Below, one piece after another: positions 35,364 through 48,099 of a DNA stretch of 64,000 nt (position 1 is its first letter; each line of letters begins with the position of its first letter). The notes under the pieces were generated by a model. It had not been told where the DNA came from. It did no database searches and saw only the letters and a program-made list of their open reading frames with translations. Position numbers and translations under genes: made by a program. Origin of the DNA: Glycine soja (Eukaryota; Streptophyta; Magnoliopsida; Fabales; Fabaceae); the NCBI RefSeq assembly GCF_004193775.1, contig NC_041016.1, forward strand, positions 46,500,767-46,564,766, read 5' to 3'.

Positions 35364-35381
35364 CTTGTACCATAGCAAGTT

Positions 35382-36060
35382 ACCATTTCACATAGACATT
35401 TGGTAGCTTCTACTGTTATAATTATGTTTTAATGAGTTACTTATATGTTCTAGAGTATATTTTGTCCTCCTAATCATGAACTTCCTCTCCTTAATTTCTT
35501 TCTAATGAATTTTAGAGAGCTAGGTGTGGAGGATGTAACGCATGACAACTTTTATTTGTGGCATCTCAATTTGATGACTCTGATATCATTTCTAAAATGT
35601 AAAACAATATTCAATAGTGAACATAGGTTACCTTCATTGGCACCAATTTAGGCAGGTATGTAGCACTATGCCTTGTGTTATAGACAGGATCGGAAAATTC
35701 AATAATTATACCATGCTTTTCTGTCAGCAAGAAAGAAACTTAGAATTTAAAAATGCAAAAGTATAAATAGAATAGTGTCCTAGAACTAATATTTTATATC
35801 ACTTAATATTTTACAATATCTTGCAAGTCAGTATCATCCGAGTATTTGAAAGACAAAACATCAACAATTAAAAAAATCAACAAAGCAACTGATTTAGTTC
35901 AACATTATATTGATAGAACTAAACAGTATATTATCACTAGTAAAATCCCAGCACATAAATAAATTCAATATAAGTATAAACAGAATTAGTGCACTACTCT
36001 TCTTCAACCAAATTGTAAAAATAATCTCTACCATGTTGAAGTTCAGAATGAGTTTACATT
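35382..36060. other. Non-genic stretch
   Basis: I see no supportable gene. It may be part of the degenerate copia element that follows. Confidence 0.35.
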
Positions 36061-36229
36061 AGGGAAGTGTTGCCAGACTACTCATGTATCGAGGTCAAGC
36101 ACCTTCCCAATGGTACAGTGCTGCTTAATGCAAGCATATTTGTCACCTACTCTACAAGGAAAACATGGAAGATGATAAAGGCATATTTGCTTCTATCAGT
36201 CCATACTAGGTTCCTTGCGATATGCCACT

Positions 36230-36700
36230 CACAAGACCAGAGATTAGTTACAGCCTTACAGGCAATGAACAAGGTCGTTTATTAATTCTTTCACAAACCC
36301 TGAGGAGAACTGGAAAGTTGTAAATTGTATACTTAAAGATACCATCATTCATACCTTAAAAGTACACATGGAACTACACTTGTTTTATGTCCAAGAGATG
36401 GTCATCAACATGAATCCCATTGTCTCACATAACAACTCACATAATCTAACTGGTGTTCTCACTAAGGCTCTTTCAGTAGAACAGTTTTGAGTTGTGTGAC
36501 AAACTTAAGGTATCCAACCAATTTTCATTAATCCACACTTCTTGAGTGTGATAGGAATATTAGAGTAACCACTCATGTCGTAATTAAAGAAGTCAATTCC
36601 TATCTCCATATATAAATGTATTTCTAGTTTTCATTGTAAAGTATGTCAATATAATTGGTTACTTTCTCAGCAATAGAAAGCTCCCAAATTATCTCTAAAT
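36230..36700 (+). pseudogene. Ty1/copia pol 3' end and LTR remnant
   Basis: A frame from about 36280 reads 'NPEENWKVVNCILKDTIIHT', matching the RT/RNase H connection of Ty1/copia pol (normally ...HW..VKRILRYLKGT...). Near 36450 follows 'LTGVLTKALSVEQF', the typical end of copia RNase H. From about 36548 (TGATAGGAATATTAGAG) the sequence looks like the start of an LTR with a TATA run (catatataaatg). Stops and shifts are frequent, and the remainder of the element is not recognisable. Confidence 0.55.
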
Positions 36701-37481
36701 ATTTTCTTGCTTTTTTCTCTCTCACTTTCCATCCCTTTCTCACATATACTGTTTTCTATCATAGATTGCCCCAAAACATTTTTCAAACAACCAATTTATA
36801 AGAAATGACAGGACACCAAAAGAAACCTTCTTAGCATATAAGGGATAAAACGTTCTTAAACATACTGAATTTTATTATATTCTATTTTCTTTTCTCCAAC
36901 AGCAACTCCTCTCAATTCATTAAAAACAGAACTTCCTATATTGTTTAAAAACAGAACATACTGAAAATATTACAATTCAATCACCTTCACCTTGGCACAC
37001 CTCCTATGTTTTAGTTCATTCCTGAGATTGTCTACCAATCTGGCATAGCTTAAATAACTATGAACAGAGACATGAAAATGCCATACAACATAATTAAAAT
37101 TTAAGGGATTTAATTAACATCTTGATGAAACTACAAGGAATAGATTAATTTAACCTAATTAAAATTAATGACATATTTAAAACAATGAGAGCAAATTAAT
37201 CAATAACATCATACATGACACCATGAAAAGTTATACTAACATAGTTACCGGAAACAAAACAAGTAAAATTTGTTTCGAGTAGTAGCAACTAACAAGTAGA
37301 AAAGGCATCGTGGAAGAATAAGTGGAGGTGGCTTAGTTTCTGTTGCTAGTCATTGAGGCCCAGGGTAGAGGGAGAGATGGTTTACGCAAAATGGTGCATT
37401 TTGGCCGTGGTGGTTATAGGGGAGAATAAGAAAAAGAAGAAGGATAAGAAGATTGTTGGGAAATAGAGACTGGGATAGAGA
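36701..37481. other. Non-genic stretch
   Basis: I recognise no gene or element end here. A purine-rich patch lies at 37360-37480. Confidence 0.4.
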
Positions 37482-37486
37482 GTTGC

Positions 37487-39516
37487 TGTAACACCCTCTT
37501 GATACCACTAAATGTAACACCCTCTACCCTCACAAATAACGAATAAAAGGAAATAAAATCATGCAGAATTTTTTTTTATTTAAAACATATTGACTTTAAA
37601 TTGATTTCAAAAGATAAAGGATTCGCATTCACTTAATGAAAAAAAGTAGAAATTGTTCGAATAAAAACAACAAAGTTATCTCGGCTCAAAACAAGGTCGT
37701 CCATACTGAATGAATAATAAAAAACTAAAACAGAAAACATAACACAATCATATCGTTTACGGAAAATATAGCATGTGAAGTAAATCCTGTGCCCCAATGT
37801 CACACTTATCAGAGCATATCTCTATCACAATCAGAGCATGTCTCTATCACAGACTAAGTCTCTCCAGCTCTAACATGGAATTCATCATGTGATAGCTCAC
37901 CTGAACAAATGGCAATTAGCCCAAACACAAACACACACTAGGAATGAGTTATCACATTTATATATAATAAAATATTAGAGCATGTAAAACGTATAATACT
38001 TATAGCTGAATTTATATAATTAACACCACTTCACAAAATCACACACTTTATGCACATCCATTCAAGTTCATCCACTCCAGAAAATAACATCAAACCACAA
38101 TTGTTAACCCAATGAAAGTCAAACACATGCGTTATGCAACAAATACTTTAGACTCAAGCCTACATGCAATATGGTACCATTTTTCAGTGAAAAACCTCGT
38201 CGGGCGCCTAGGAGTACATGATAGGACATGCCTCACAATGGGTAAGTCAGGTCACTCTCACTAAGTGAAATCATAGGGAAACCAGTCAAGGTCATGCTGT
38301 TTTGTGAGAATGCTCCAACCATGTGGGATTGGCATAGGCTTACAGGAGCACTCAAGTCGGATGACCCCCAAGGCCTACACTCCAAAGTGTCCGTCAGGGC
38401 CTTTCCCTCCTGATTCAGGTCCAACCCAAAAAAAACATTTGAACACACAGACTCTACTTATGAATTATGCAATGCACACAACTACTCAATTGTTTTCAAA
38501 ATCTCAATTATATATATATATATATTTTAAAAAAATATTTTAACTCAGTGCGCCTCAAGTGATTAAACTTGTCAGGTTCCCACAGTGGATCTCATCACAA
38601 CTCATCGCGCATTAACTCGTCGCTCTTAAAGGATCTTACAATTGTGTGATTACATAATTCATGGCTCACAACTCAAAACATACAACATCTCAAGAGTCAT
38701 GTAATTCACAATCCATTACGTATCAAATGATTATCACTTACACATCATCTCAATCACATTTTCATAATAAAATAATTTATTGCATCTCATGCATCCTACA
38801 CATATTATTCAATAGTAACATTTACTTGACACAACAAAAATATAAATTAAACTAAAATATATTAATAATATGAATTCCAGGTAGTATATACGCACTAACC
38901 AAATCAAAACATTTAGGGATAAAATAATGATATGTACCTCTAAGTCTCGATTAATTAACCAGTAAGAATTTAACTAATAGGTAAGCACAAATTATAATCA
39001 TTGAAATATATCTAACCTTAAAGCGTATAAATATATTTATATGTAATAATATATGTCATACATAGTACAGTTACATGAATTAACAAATATGTATATATAT
39101 GTAAATTTGTAAAGCGGAACCCGTAATTGTTGCACAACCTTTATGAAGTAATATTTGCAATTATTAACAGATATAATTACATAAAATAATATTTACAATA
39201 GTATTAAAGCAGAAACCGTAACTACTACACAACCAATGATGAAGGAATATTTACAACATATTTAAAACGGAAAACATAACTACTGTATAGCCATTTATAA
39301 AAAAAAAATTGTAATTACTAGCTTATATAACATATAACTGAAAAGAAATAAAATAAAAATTTTATAATAATATTTAATTTATTTATGAAAATAAAATAAT
39401 TTCTATAACCTTATTTTATTTGTTATTATTATTATTGTTATAGAAATCTCAAACAGTAAAATGATACCTCGAGGAATCACGTATAGTCACTTTCACCCAA
39501 AAAGCTTTAATATCTA

Positions 39517-39565
<49 letters not shown>

Positions 39566-40358
39566 CAACGTACAGACACTTTCACCCAAAAAAAACATGC
39601 TTTATATATATGTACAAAACCAACGTGCTAAGACATGAATTGCAAGCAAAAAGGATATATATATTTCAACAAAGCCGAGTACGTAAGCGTGGTTCAAAAC
39701 AATTTGATTACAAACAAAAAAGAATAAAATTATTTGGATCAAATTTTTCATTCCAATGATAACAATTCACTGACACATTCTAAAAAAAAAGGTAAATTAC
39801 AAGCACCAAACAACGAACAATCATGCGCGTTAATATACCAAATAAATCAAGTAATAACAATTGATAATTAAAAAAAATCTAATATACACCAAGAAAATAT
39901 CATATCAATATACACTAATAGGATCATAAAATTTTATAATAATAGATATCACACTCAATTTAGCGCAAGAATTATTCAATTTGAAAGAATCATGAATTGA
40001 CATTTTATAAAACAACCCAAAATACCCCAAAATTGATCCTCTAGAGATCCCTATACATGTTCTTTCTAATCTCCAAGCGTGAGTAACTCATCCCTTACCT
40101 CGATGTAGTCGCCCAAGCGTTCTTTGTTAGCAATTGTGGCATTTCTGGTGCTCTCTAGAGCTCCTCCTCCGGTTGCCCTGTTAGGGTTCTTGTGCGTCAG
40201 AAGAAGAAAAAGGAACAGAAGTGTTTCATAAAAGCTACTCTAGGTTAACATTTGGTTTATATAGTGGAAATTTATGACCTAATTATTTTTTTTACTTATT
40301 TATTTATTTATTAACTTATTGATTCCTTATTTATTTATTAAAAGTTATGACTGTTACA
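37487..40358 (-). mobile_element. Solo LTR, TGTAACACCC family, copy D
   Basis: Perfect 5-bp target duplications GTTGC flank it (37482-37486 and 40359-40363). On plus it begins tgtaacaccctc at 37487, and a second tgtaacaccctc follows at 37513, so the LTR terminus is present twice within 40 bp. It shares the blocks of copies A, B and C; a minus TATA (atataaac) lies near 40258. It is 2872 bp long and contains a (TA)n run at 39520-39560. No internal genes are present. Confidence 0.9.
39520..39560. repeat. (AT)n microsatellite
   Basis: About 20 AT dinucleotides lie inside LTR copy D. They are absent from copies A, B and C. Confidence 0.95.
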
Positions 40359-40363
40359 GTTGC

Positions 40364-40746
40364 CACCGAAAATAAGCATCGATGGCAATGCTAGACAGCT
40401 TCGACGGTGACACATTTTAGGGTGCAATTGAAACAGAGTGAGAGAGTGCGCAAAGAGACTCTAAGAGGGTGTCAGTAGATGGAGTGAGACTCTTAAAGGG
40501 CACGAGACTCAAAAGTCAAAACTCCTCACTTTCAAACATGATTTTTTAAAACTATTGTTGAATTATCTATTTCAATGATAGTTTTCCTAAAAACCGTCGT
40601 CAATTTGCGATTTCAATGATGTTTTTTTTTTTAAATGGTTGTTAAAATATTACTACTATTTAAAAAATGTCACCACATCTTTAATGACGACAATTTTGAT
40701 AGAACCATCATTGAATCTGTGTCCTTAAAGCTTGTTTTTGTAGTAG
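40364..40746. mobile_element. CACTA-type subterminal region, right end near 40746
   Basis: There are repeated 'aatgat...aaaccgtcgt' motifs, and the segment ends ...gtttttgtagtagtac. Solo LTR D is inserted beside or within it. The partner end was not found. Confidence 0.45.
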
Positions 40747-40899
40747 TACAATTTTATCCTTTTATATTGTTTCATGCTACACTTTAAACCTCTATAATTA
40801 TGATATATTACAAGAATAAATTTTAAAATATATTATTATATTATAAATTTTCAATATTCAATTTGGCCATTTATGATCAAATTAAGTGTTTTTCAAATT

Positions 40900-41157
40900 A
40901 TAGGAAGGAAAATAAATAAAAGCATTGTATATAATTTATTTTCAAAGATAACTTTTTAGACAAGTTATCTAAATGAAAAGATCTAAAATAGCTTTTTAAA
41001 ACGGTTTACAAAATAACTTATCTAAAAAGTTACTATGAAGACTAGTTAAAAACCTATCTAAAAACTCATCACTTGTTATAACATGACTTTTAGAGCAGCA
41101 TGCAATCATTCTAAAATGTCATTTTTAACCATTCGAAAAATCTTTTATGTAGTAGTG
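40900..41157. mobile_element. CACTA element right end
   Basis: The segment ends atcttttatgtagtagtg at 41157, whose reverse complement begins CACTACTACATAAAAG. Subterminal 'cattctaaaa', 'taaaaacctatc' and 'aaaagttac' motifs occupy 40940-41130. Similar motifs occur at 4800-4960. No left partner was found. Confidence 0.55.
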
Positions 41158-41891
41158 ACACTTACTGAGCTTAATGTGGATGGTTTTGGACGGATTATCC
41201 TTATAGGGTGAATGAAAAAGTTGAAAAAAAATTCAAAGAAATTTTTGTGGAGAGGTATACTACAAGAAACTAAAACATTACTGACAAAATCCCATTTTGC
41301 ATTTATGGCCACACAAACATTACATGATGTCCAATAGCAACATCGAAAAGTGGTATGTGATGTGGAGTGTCATAGTGTGAAGTATATTGGGTGCGACAGA
41401 ATGATAGTGTTTTCAGGGGAGGGACATTTGATAAAAGTCTAATTGTGCAGAACATTATGTTTAATTCATGCATGGCCATGATTGAAGAGCTGAAGTAAGG
41501 GATTTAGTTATTCATATATTCAGTGGTCTATCAACCAGGATTATGTCTTATATATGTATATGGTAGTGGTACGAAATAGGAGGTTTATCAAATCTGGAGT
41601 TGGGTCAATTTGCATATTTTGGAATTCAATTGTTTCTTCTTGATGGTCTGCTTGTATCTTCATGTATTATAGGCGGATACACTGCTGGTGGTGGATTTAT
41701 GGCAACACTGATGATAACAAGTTGGAAGAGTAGATTTATCAAATGTGGCTTATGTTGAAGTTTATTATGCTTAAACTATGTCTGTCACATACCTTGTTTG
41801 CGAGTGAGCTGTTTCGGCCAACCTAGCCTTGTGGTTACAATATCACGAGGAGCTCATAAGTATGGTCCTGGGCTATTATCATGTGGCTTTA

Positions 41892-42350
41892 CACTACTAG
41901 AAAAAACGTATTTTAAGTCGGTTGTAAAGAGCATTTTAAGACGGTTTTGAATCATCGTAAATGCTAGTGTCGTAAAAGATAAAATAGATTTTACGACGGT
42001 TTTTGTAACCGTCTTTATAAGTGGAGCTTTTTACAACGGTTTCCAAAATCATCTCTATATATGCATGTTATCTTGTTTACTATGACGGTTAATTCGAAAT
42101 AACCGTCTTAGCATGTCCTGTATATCTATGACAGTTATTGCAATAACCGACTTAAAAAGTGATTATTTTCTATGGGATACTAAGACGGTCATCCATAACC
42201 GTCTTAGTATGTGCTGGATTTTTACGACGGTTTATTCGATAACCATCTTAGACCATGCTCGAAGATTACATACAAAGACGATTTTCAAAGACCGTCTTAA
42301 TATGTATTGCCATTTTACGACAGTTTTCGGAACCGTCTTAGTATGTTCTT
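41892..42350 (+). mobile_element. CACTA element left end with AAGACGGTT palindromes
   Basis: CACTACTAGAAAAAACG begins at 41892 (preceded by TTA). At least seven palindromic units of the type aagacggtt...aaccgtctta follow up to 42345. Through this stretch a long reading frame (42113-42532) is open only because of the repeats; it is not a gene. No right end was found. If the element is large it could include the phosphatase exons at 43.5-44.2 kb. Confidence 0.75.
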
Positions 42351-43544
42351 TTTTTTTCTTTTGGTTTTTTTTGGCGTTTTTTATTGCATTTTTTTTGTGT
42401 TGCTCTTTGGTTGCATTTTTTTTAATGTTGCTCTCCAGAAGAAATACTAATGTTTACAAATATAATGACATAACAAAGATCCACAAGAAACAGACCCAAA
42501 GCTGGGAAGAAAACATACAAAGGAAACTTTGATTCGTTGAATCATAGTAGTCAATGTAGCCTACTCAAATTGGACATACAATATATTCATTGAATGCAAA
42601 CAAAGCAAACTTCAAAGTATGTTCTAAATTAACACGAGAGTCAACAGTTAACTATATTTACCACAAAGTACAAACACAGGTTGTCAAGATCCATATAAGG
42701 AATAATGTTGCGAAAAAAGAGAGATCAGATTTAACACGGTGTGTATGTTGGCCTCTGTCAAGGTGCTACAACTTAATCTTGCTGCTAGGAATAAAGTTGT
42801 GAGCTCTTGGGTCTTAAGCGATAAACCTGAAAATGGAATTAGAAACTCGTTTAGACTTTTTTAAGAGCATCTTCAATGGATAAAATTTAAGCAACCTATT
42901 TTGACTTCTTTACCTTATGCTAATTGATCTCTATAATATCATATTATAATTAAACAATTCATGTATATTTTGCTCTCATTATATAATTATAATTATAAAC
43001 AATTAAATTATTTCGTTAAATGATCCTAGAAATATATTTTTACTTATAAACAACCAAGGCTTAATTTTAAGTAAGGTTATCTAAAAATAAACAATTAAAT
43101 GATCCTAGAAATATTTTTACCGTATTTGATTTCATTCGGTCTTTATGAATTTATTCTTTCATCGAGAAAAAAAATCTACAAGAATACCAGATTTGATATC
43201 AATTGATAATAAGCCTAGAAAATGAAAAAAGCAAGCACCGGGAGCGCTTAACCCTTAAGCACCGGGATCTGATACCAATTGTCTCCTGTGAGGAAAGCTT
43301 GAATCATTCAACTTGTTTCCTACACAAGATACCAGCTGATCTAAAACACCTCGTTTTTATTTTTAGGTGTGTATTTAAAGTACATATAGTAAAATCAAGA
43401 ATAAACACCAATACAGATAATGATTAATATTATATATTCCTAAGAAATTTGAAAACATAAAAAAACAATGGTTTTAATAGATAAATAAACATAATGGTGC
43501 AGGATTAGCAAACATGGAAGCAGAATCTCAGAAAAAAAGCATAC
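42351..43544. other. Unassigned stretch downstream of the phosphatase exons
   Basis: A T-rich run lies at 42347-42425. A minus AG (ttttcag, about 42825) followed by an open segment might be a terminal exon, but I cannot assign it. The remainder is AT-rich. Confidence 0.3.
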
Positions 43545-43684
43545 CATGCTGGTGAGCACTTTCCAACCTTGGGATCCTCTCCATAATACTTATCTGAATT
43601 AACCTCATACTTATAAGTTGGTGGAAAGTTTAACACACCTTCTGACCATCCTCCAAACACATTGTACTTGAGTTCCCGTATGAG
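43545..43684 (-). pseudogene. Type I inositol-polyphosphate 5-phosphatase exon
   Basis: A 140-bp minus exon sits between AG (tatcacacag) and GT (gtatgc). It encodes 'LIRELKYNVFGGWSEG', 'VLNFPPTYKYE' and 'YYGEDPKVGKCSPAW'. The FPPTYKY and PAW(CDR) elements are signature motifs of inositol-polyphosphate 5-phosphatases, which remove the 5-phosphate from soluble inositol phosphates or phosphoinositides. The catalytic PAWCDR motif would be completed in the next exon, which I do not find, so the gene is broken or a captured fragment. Confidence 0.82.
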
Positions 43685-44161
43685 CTGTGTGATAATATGA
43701 TGTCAATTTAATTTATTGAACAGCCAAATAATTTGATAGGATCCAGTAAAGTAGTAAGAACAGTTGTAGAATTAGTTATAGTTGTTATTAGTACTTAGTT
43801 AAAAATTGCCTTATGGCTTAGCTTAAATAGTAGGAGGGAAATAGAAAGCGAGGCATTGTCTAAAATTATAATTTAAGTAATTCCTTACCTAGCAGTATTA
43901 GTGACTTGTAAATTTAGTATGAAATGAAAAAAGAATAACATTTGAATAGCAGCACAAGTTACCAAAATATTTTTACTATTACCCAACAGATAAAGGGATC
44001 AAAATATTTTTTCACAGAAAACTTTTTTCACAAAATAATAAACCCTCTCAAGTTGGCTTGAACCCAACCAGGTTAGAAAACATCAAATTTGACCTTATTA
44101 ATTGGACTCCAAAGAAATGTTTATGAGCACAAAATACAAAATATAGGAATTGCTATAGTAC

Positions 44162-44206
44162 CTTGTCTCTCTCAACCAATTTTGACCACTGCTCTTTTGA
44201 GAAGAA
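44162..44206 (-). pseudogene. Upstream exon piece of the same 5-phosphatase
   Basis: On minus it encodes FSKEQWSKLVERDK, ending at a GT donor (gtactatag). In the family this segment directly precedes the DQL.../LIRELK block, so the two exons are collinear with a 477-bp intron. The exon start is unclear. A second copy of the 'ttgagagagac' segment lies at about 44250, suggesting a local duplication. Confidence 0.68.
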
Positions 44207-44289
44207 GAGGAGAAGGCAATATCCATGTAAGAGTTTATCACAAACCTGGTCTCTCTCAACAAATTAATTATAAGTCATAAGCTAGTGAA

Positions 44290-46633
44290 AGAAGCTAGTT
44301 TATCAAATACTTTTAATCTAATCAAATAAATTATCAATTAATTTAAATATCGTACCAAATACACTCTTGAATATTAATAAGATAAGGCAAGGCCAAAATT
44401 CTCTCCAAGAAAACTAATTTGGCATGAGAACATGATAGCTACTTACTCCACTTTTAGGATTGGCTACCAATTGACCTTGTCTCATTGTACAAAACTATAC
44501 AATGACAGACGTTATTGTAATTACAATTTTCTTAATTATTTTTAAGAATTCAGTTTAATTTTGATATGCTGTAAATTTTTATTGTTCATCAATTTAAAAT
44601 ACTTCAGATATGCTATGAATTTAAGTTTAATTACATAGCAATTTATTATTAGGTGAAAATATAAAAAATACATCATGGACATATTTTATCTAAATCTTTA
44701 AAAAATTTGATTAAAACTTAAAAAAATTAATAATTTTATTAAAAATTATGATATTTAATACATTAGTAACGTTAAATAGTACATTTTTAATAAAAAAAAT
44801 ATTTTTTATTCCTACACGTAAGGGTCAGTAAAGCCATTGTAATATACACAATTATATCACTTGTTAAAAATAAAATTTAAAAAATATTTTCATTCAATAC
44901 TAATTTGATTCTTACTGCTTACAATTAATGCTAAAACTAATTTTCATTCAATATTTTCCTACATTAATGGTCAAAAGTTAAAATTACATGATTACTTAAG
45001 AAAATTACTATATGTTTTTTTTATTAAAAAAATCATACAAGTTATATGTTTTAATCTTAATTTTCATAATAAAATTTAATATCAATATTTTTTCCGCAAT
45101 CACATTAATAAAATTAAATATCAAATAAAAGAAGTGGTGCAAACACGATTTTGAAATGAAAAAAAAAATCATATATAGACAATAGCAAAATGAGATTACA
45201 ACCCAAGCCGTCTTAGACCACTAGGATGGGGTAAAAATCAGATAAAACGACATAATAGTACATAGAAGTAAGCCCTTTCTTGTTGTCAGGGTATATTACA
45301 TAATGTTGACCCATTATAATAGAATCATATAATATGGATACCTGCAATGGTTTTAGTTTTTCCAAAAAAAAAAAAAAGGAAACAAATCAGAATTCATTTA
45401 TTAAATTTAGTGAGCTAGGTATAGTCATAAAAAGAAACTCACAAACTTTAACGGGCTTTACGGTTTACTACATAGCTCATGTAACAAATCTCTTTCAGAT
45501 GATTTCAATTAATTTACAGGAATAATAATTAATTTATTCAACTAAATTAAATATGCTAATTATTTATATTATTATTTTAAAACTATCTTATACATATTTA
45601 TCCATCTACAGATTGCTTATGTTTAGAGAGTGACTAATTAAATAAGGATATATAGGAAAAAAATAATTAATACATCTAAAAATTAAAAAAATCTTATAAA
45701 AAAATAGATTTATGAAAAAATATAATAATTAAGGAGAGAGGGATTACATACCAAGGATATAAAACTTTCCCAATGTTTCCATAGAAGTTCACCCAGGAAC
45801 CTAGATTTAGATAATTAAGTTGAAATTCATCATTAAAGTTGAAATCAAGGATAAAATCTGATGACAGATTCTAACTCATAATTACTTCACAAACCTTGAT
45901 CTTTGGACTGCACAGGCATTTGTGAATAATTAAAGACCCCTCCAGAAAAATCAAGGAGAACAGAGGCAAAAAGTGAAGGGGTTTCCTCCCCTTATTTATA
46001 TGAGTTAAGCCATCTATTACTGATGAAGCAAAAGTATGAAATTGTGAAATAAGAAAATACAACTAAAATTGTGTAGAAAGTCATTGCAAAACCAGAAATC
46101 ACATCAATTATTCTACAAAATCTGTAAGCTATAACTGCTTGCTTACAAGTAAACGTGAAAAACCATGTCTAGGACACAATACCACAATGTTAGTCGTTCT
46201 CTCACAATTAAAGATCACACTCTCACCGGTTGCGGCTAATGCGTTCCTTCACAATCAACCTGACAAACCAACTAACATTTTCAATCATGATCCTAATTCT
46301 ATGTTCTTTCTCTTCTAATAATTGCATGCTCATTCTAGGCATATGATCTATGCATTTCAATTCACTGAATTCAAACAATTGATCAATTCAAACCAATCAA
46401 CAAACACTGAATTCCAAAATCAAGTATCAACCACTGGATAATATAAATGCACTGTTCAATCAAGCTTTATACAAGTTGCCAAATAACTAAAAACTAAAAA
46501 CTGAAATTTTAAACTGAACTGAAATTTAAAAACTAAAACATAAACATAAATCTAAATTATAAAATGTACTAAAGACATGATTATAATAAAACTATTCAAA
46601 AAGCAAGGAAATAAAAATCCCGATCCTATCAAT
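44290..46633. other. AT-rich stretch without recognised genes
   Basis: No coding feature is supported. On minus near 45990 a TATA-like ATATAAATAAGGGGAGG could be a promoter of an LTR or of the 5-phosphatase gene, but nothing confirms it. 46100-46600 may be noncoding 3' sequence of the Athila-like element. I do not find its 3' LTR. Confidence 0.4.
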
Positions 46634-48026
46634 GATCCTGGTCCATGGCATGCTCATTTAAATCCAATGCCAAAGTGCCAACTGATGAATCATGAGGAAA
46701 GGGCAGGTCTGACACTGGTGCAGATGGCTTAGGCTGAGGAGATGGCTCTGGTGCTGCAACATCCTCCTGTACAATAACTAGATCAGACTCGAAAGTGAAT
46801 GGTTCAAGTGGGATGGGCTCTGAGGCCTCAAGAATGTCCTCCTCCTAGTCCGGCTGAGGCTCCTAGGCTACAGAGGCCTCACCCCCTCCAAAAAGAGAAG
46901 GCTAGACTCCTGGTTAGGCCACCTTCTGAACAAACTCCTCTAGGCTCATAACTGGTCGTTGTTGGACCACATCCTACAAACTCTGCATGATCAGGAGCTG
47001 ACCCTAATGCAGGCTCTGTAGCATAGACATGAAAGGCTATGAGCTCTGAGCGAAGAGACCTGGAAGAACTAGAGCTGCTGGTGGTGAAGGAAGAGTAAAA
47101 GTAGAAGGAGCAGATGTAGAGGGAGCTGAGGTAGATGGTGCCTCAGATCCTCTAGCCCTAGATTTGCGAGTCCTCAAAAAAGTGACCGAAGGGTTATCCA
47201 GGTTCCAACGATTATTCTTAATATAGGCCAAATTAATGGTTGGGCTGAGTGACTCAAAGGTAAGAGAATCTGAGGTGACTCCTCGGGCCTTGCACAAGGT
47301 AGTAATCAGGGTTGGAAATCCATGCCGCGAGGAGTTGGATTGAGCAATGAGTGAAATCTGACCAGAAATAAGTGATCCTAAGTTCATGTTCATCTTCATT
47401 ACAAGCCTGTAGACTAACTTGGCCCTATCCAGATTCAGATTAGAAGTATGGGATGTCGGGGCCAAGTTAGAATAAGATAGAACATTCCAAGTTTGGGCCA
47501 GAGTGGTAAGATCTTTCCTCAAGAACTTCCACGGTAGACCCTCGGCATTAAGTACAAATCCCCTCCCAGGGATACACAGCCGAGTTGCAAGCTCTTAAGG
47601 ATCAGGCCTCAGTCTAGCAAACCTGGAGTAATAAGGTAAGCTTTCCCCTTGCTCCAAGACCACTAGAGTCTCCAAAAAGGTGTTGAGGGAATTAGCATCA
47701 AATTTTATAAGGTGCCCTCGAACCCAAACTTGCTTAGGAGACTTGTCCTCAGGGTCATATAGATTTGCATAGAATTCCTTCATAATTTCCAAATCAATGC
47801 TTCCCTCAGTCAAGTTGGTCAGCTATTTATGCCAATTTCTTCTAATCAATTCTCTTCTAAAATCATCAAACTCTATGATATACAGCTTGACATTTCTTTC
47901 TGGCAAAATGTTCCTGGCAAGCACATTATCTGAGTAACGGTCCCAAGCCTCCTATGATATAAATCTTGATCTATCATAACTGGCCTGAGACACTGAAGTT
48001 GTGGCTTTTCTCTTACGGGAAGCCAT
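46634..48026 (-). pseudogene. Retroelement-associated ORF ('putative plant transposon protein' domain)
   Basis: It starts at an ATG on minus (48026; MASRKRKATTS) and runs to about 46634. Motifs include 'SIDLEIMKEFYANLYDPED', 'PKQVWVRGHLIKFDANSLNT', 'LRKDLTTLAQTWNVLS' and 'LISGQISLIAQSNSSRHGFP'. Proteins like this are common in legume Athila-like elements as an ORF after pol; their role is unknown. At least seven stops interrupt it, nearly all at positions where Gln is expected (TAG for CAG, TAA for CAA). A Ser/Pro/Thr-rich tail (SAPSTSAPSTF) and an acidic end follow. Confidence 0.8.
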
Positions 48027-48099
48027 CTGCAATACAAAATAATCAAAGCACAAGATTAGACAGGAATTTATTCAAATTGAAAAGCAGAAAATAAAACTA

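Larger units (their letters stand above)
33864..35381. repeat. 68-bp palindrome interrupted by a CACTA element
   Basis: Left arm aacttgctatggtac plus ten more bases (33864-33888) pairs 24 of 25 with a right arm made of 33907-33916 joined to 35367-35381. The 18-base centre contains the perfect palindrome ctataatattatag. Removing the CACTA element (33917-35363) and one CTT copy restores one continuous palindrome. Confidence 0.9.

Noticed and set aside
42113..42532. A 139-codon open frame on +
   Set aside because: It runs through palindromic CACTA subterminal repeats and a poly-T/Phe-rich tract. The translation is low-complexity and repeat-driven.
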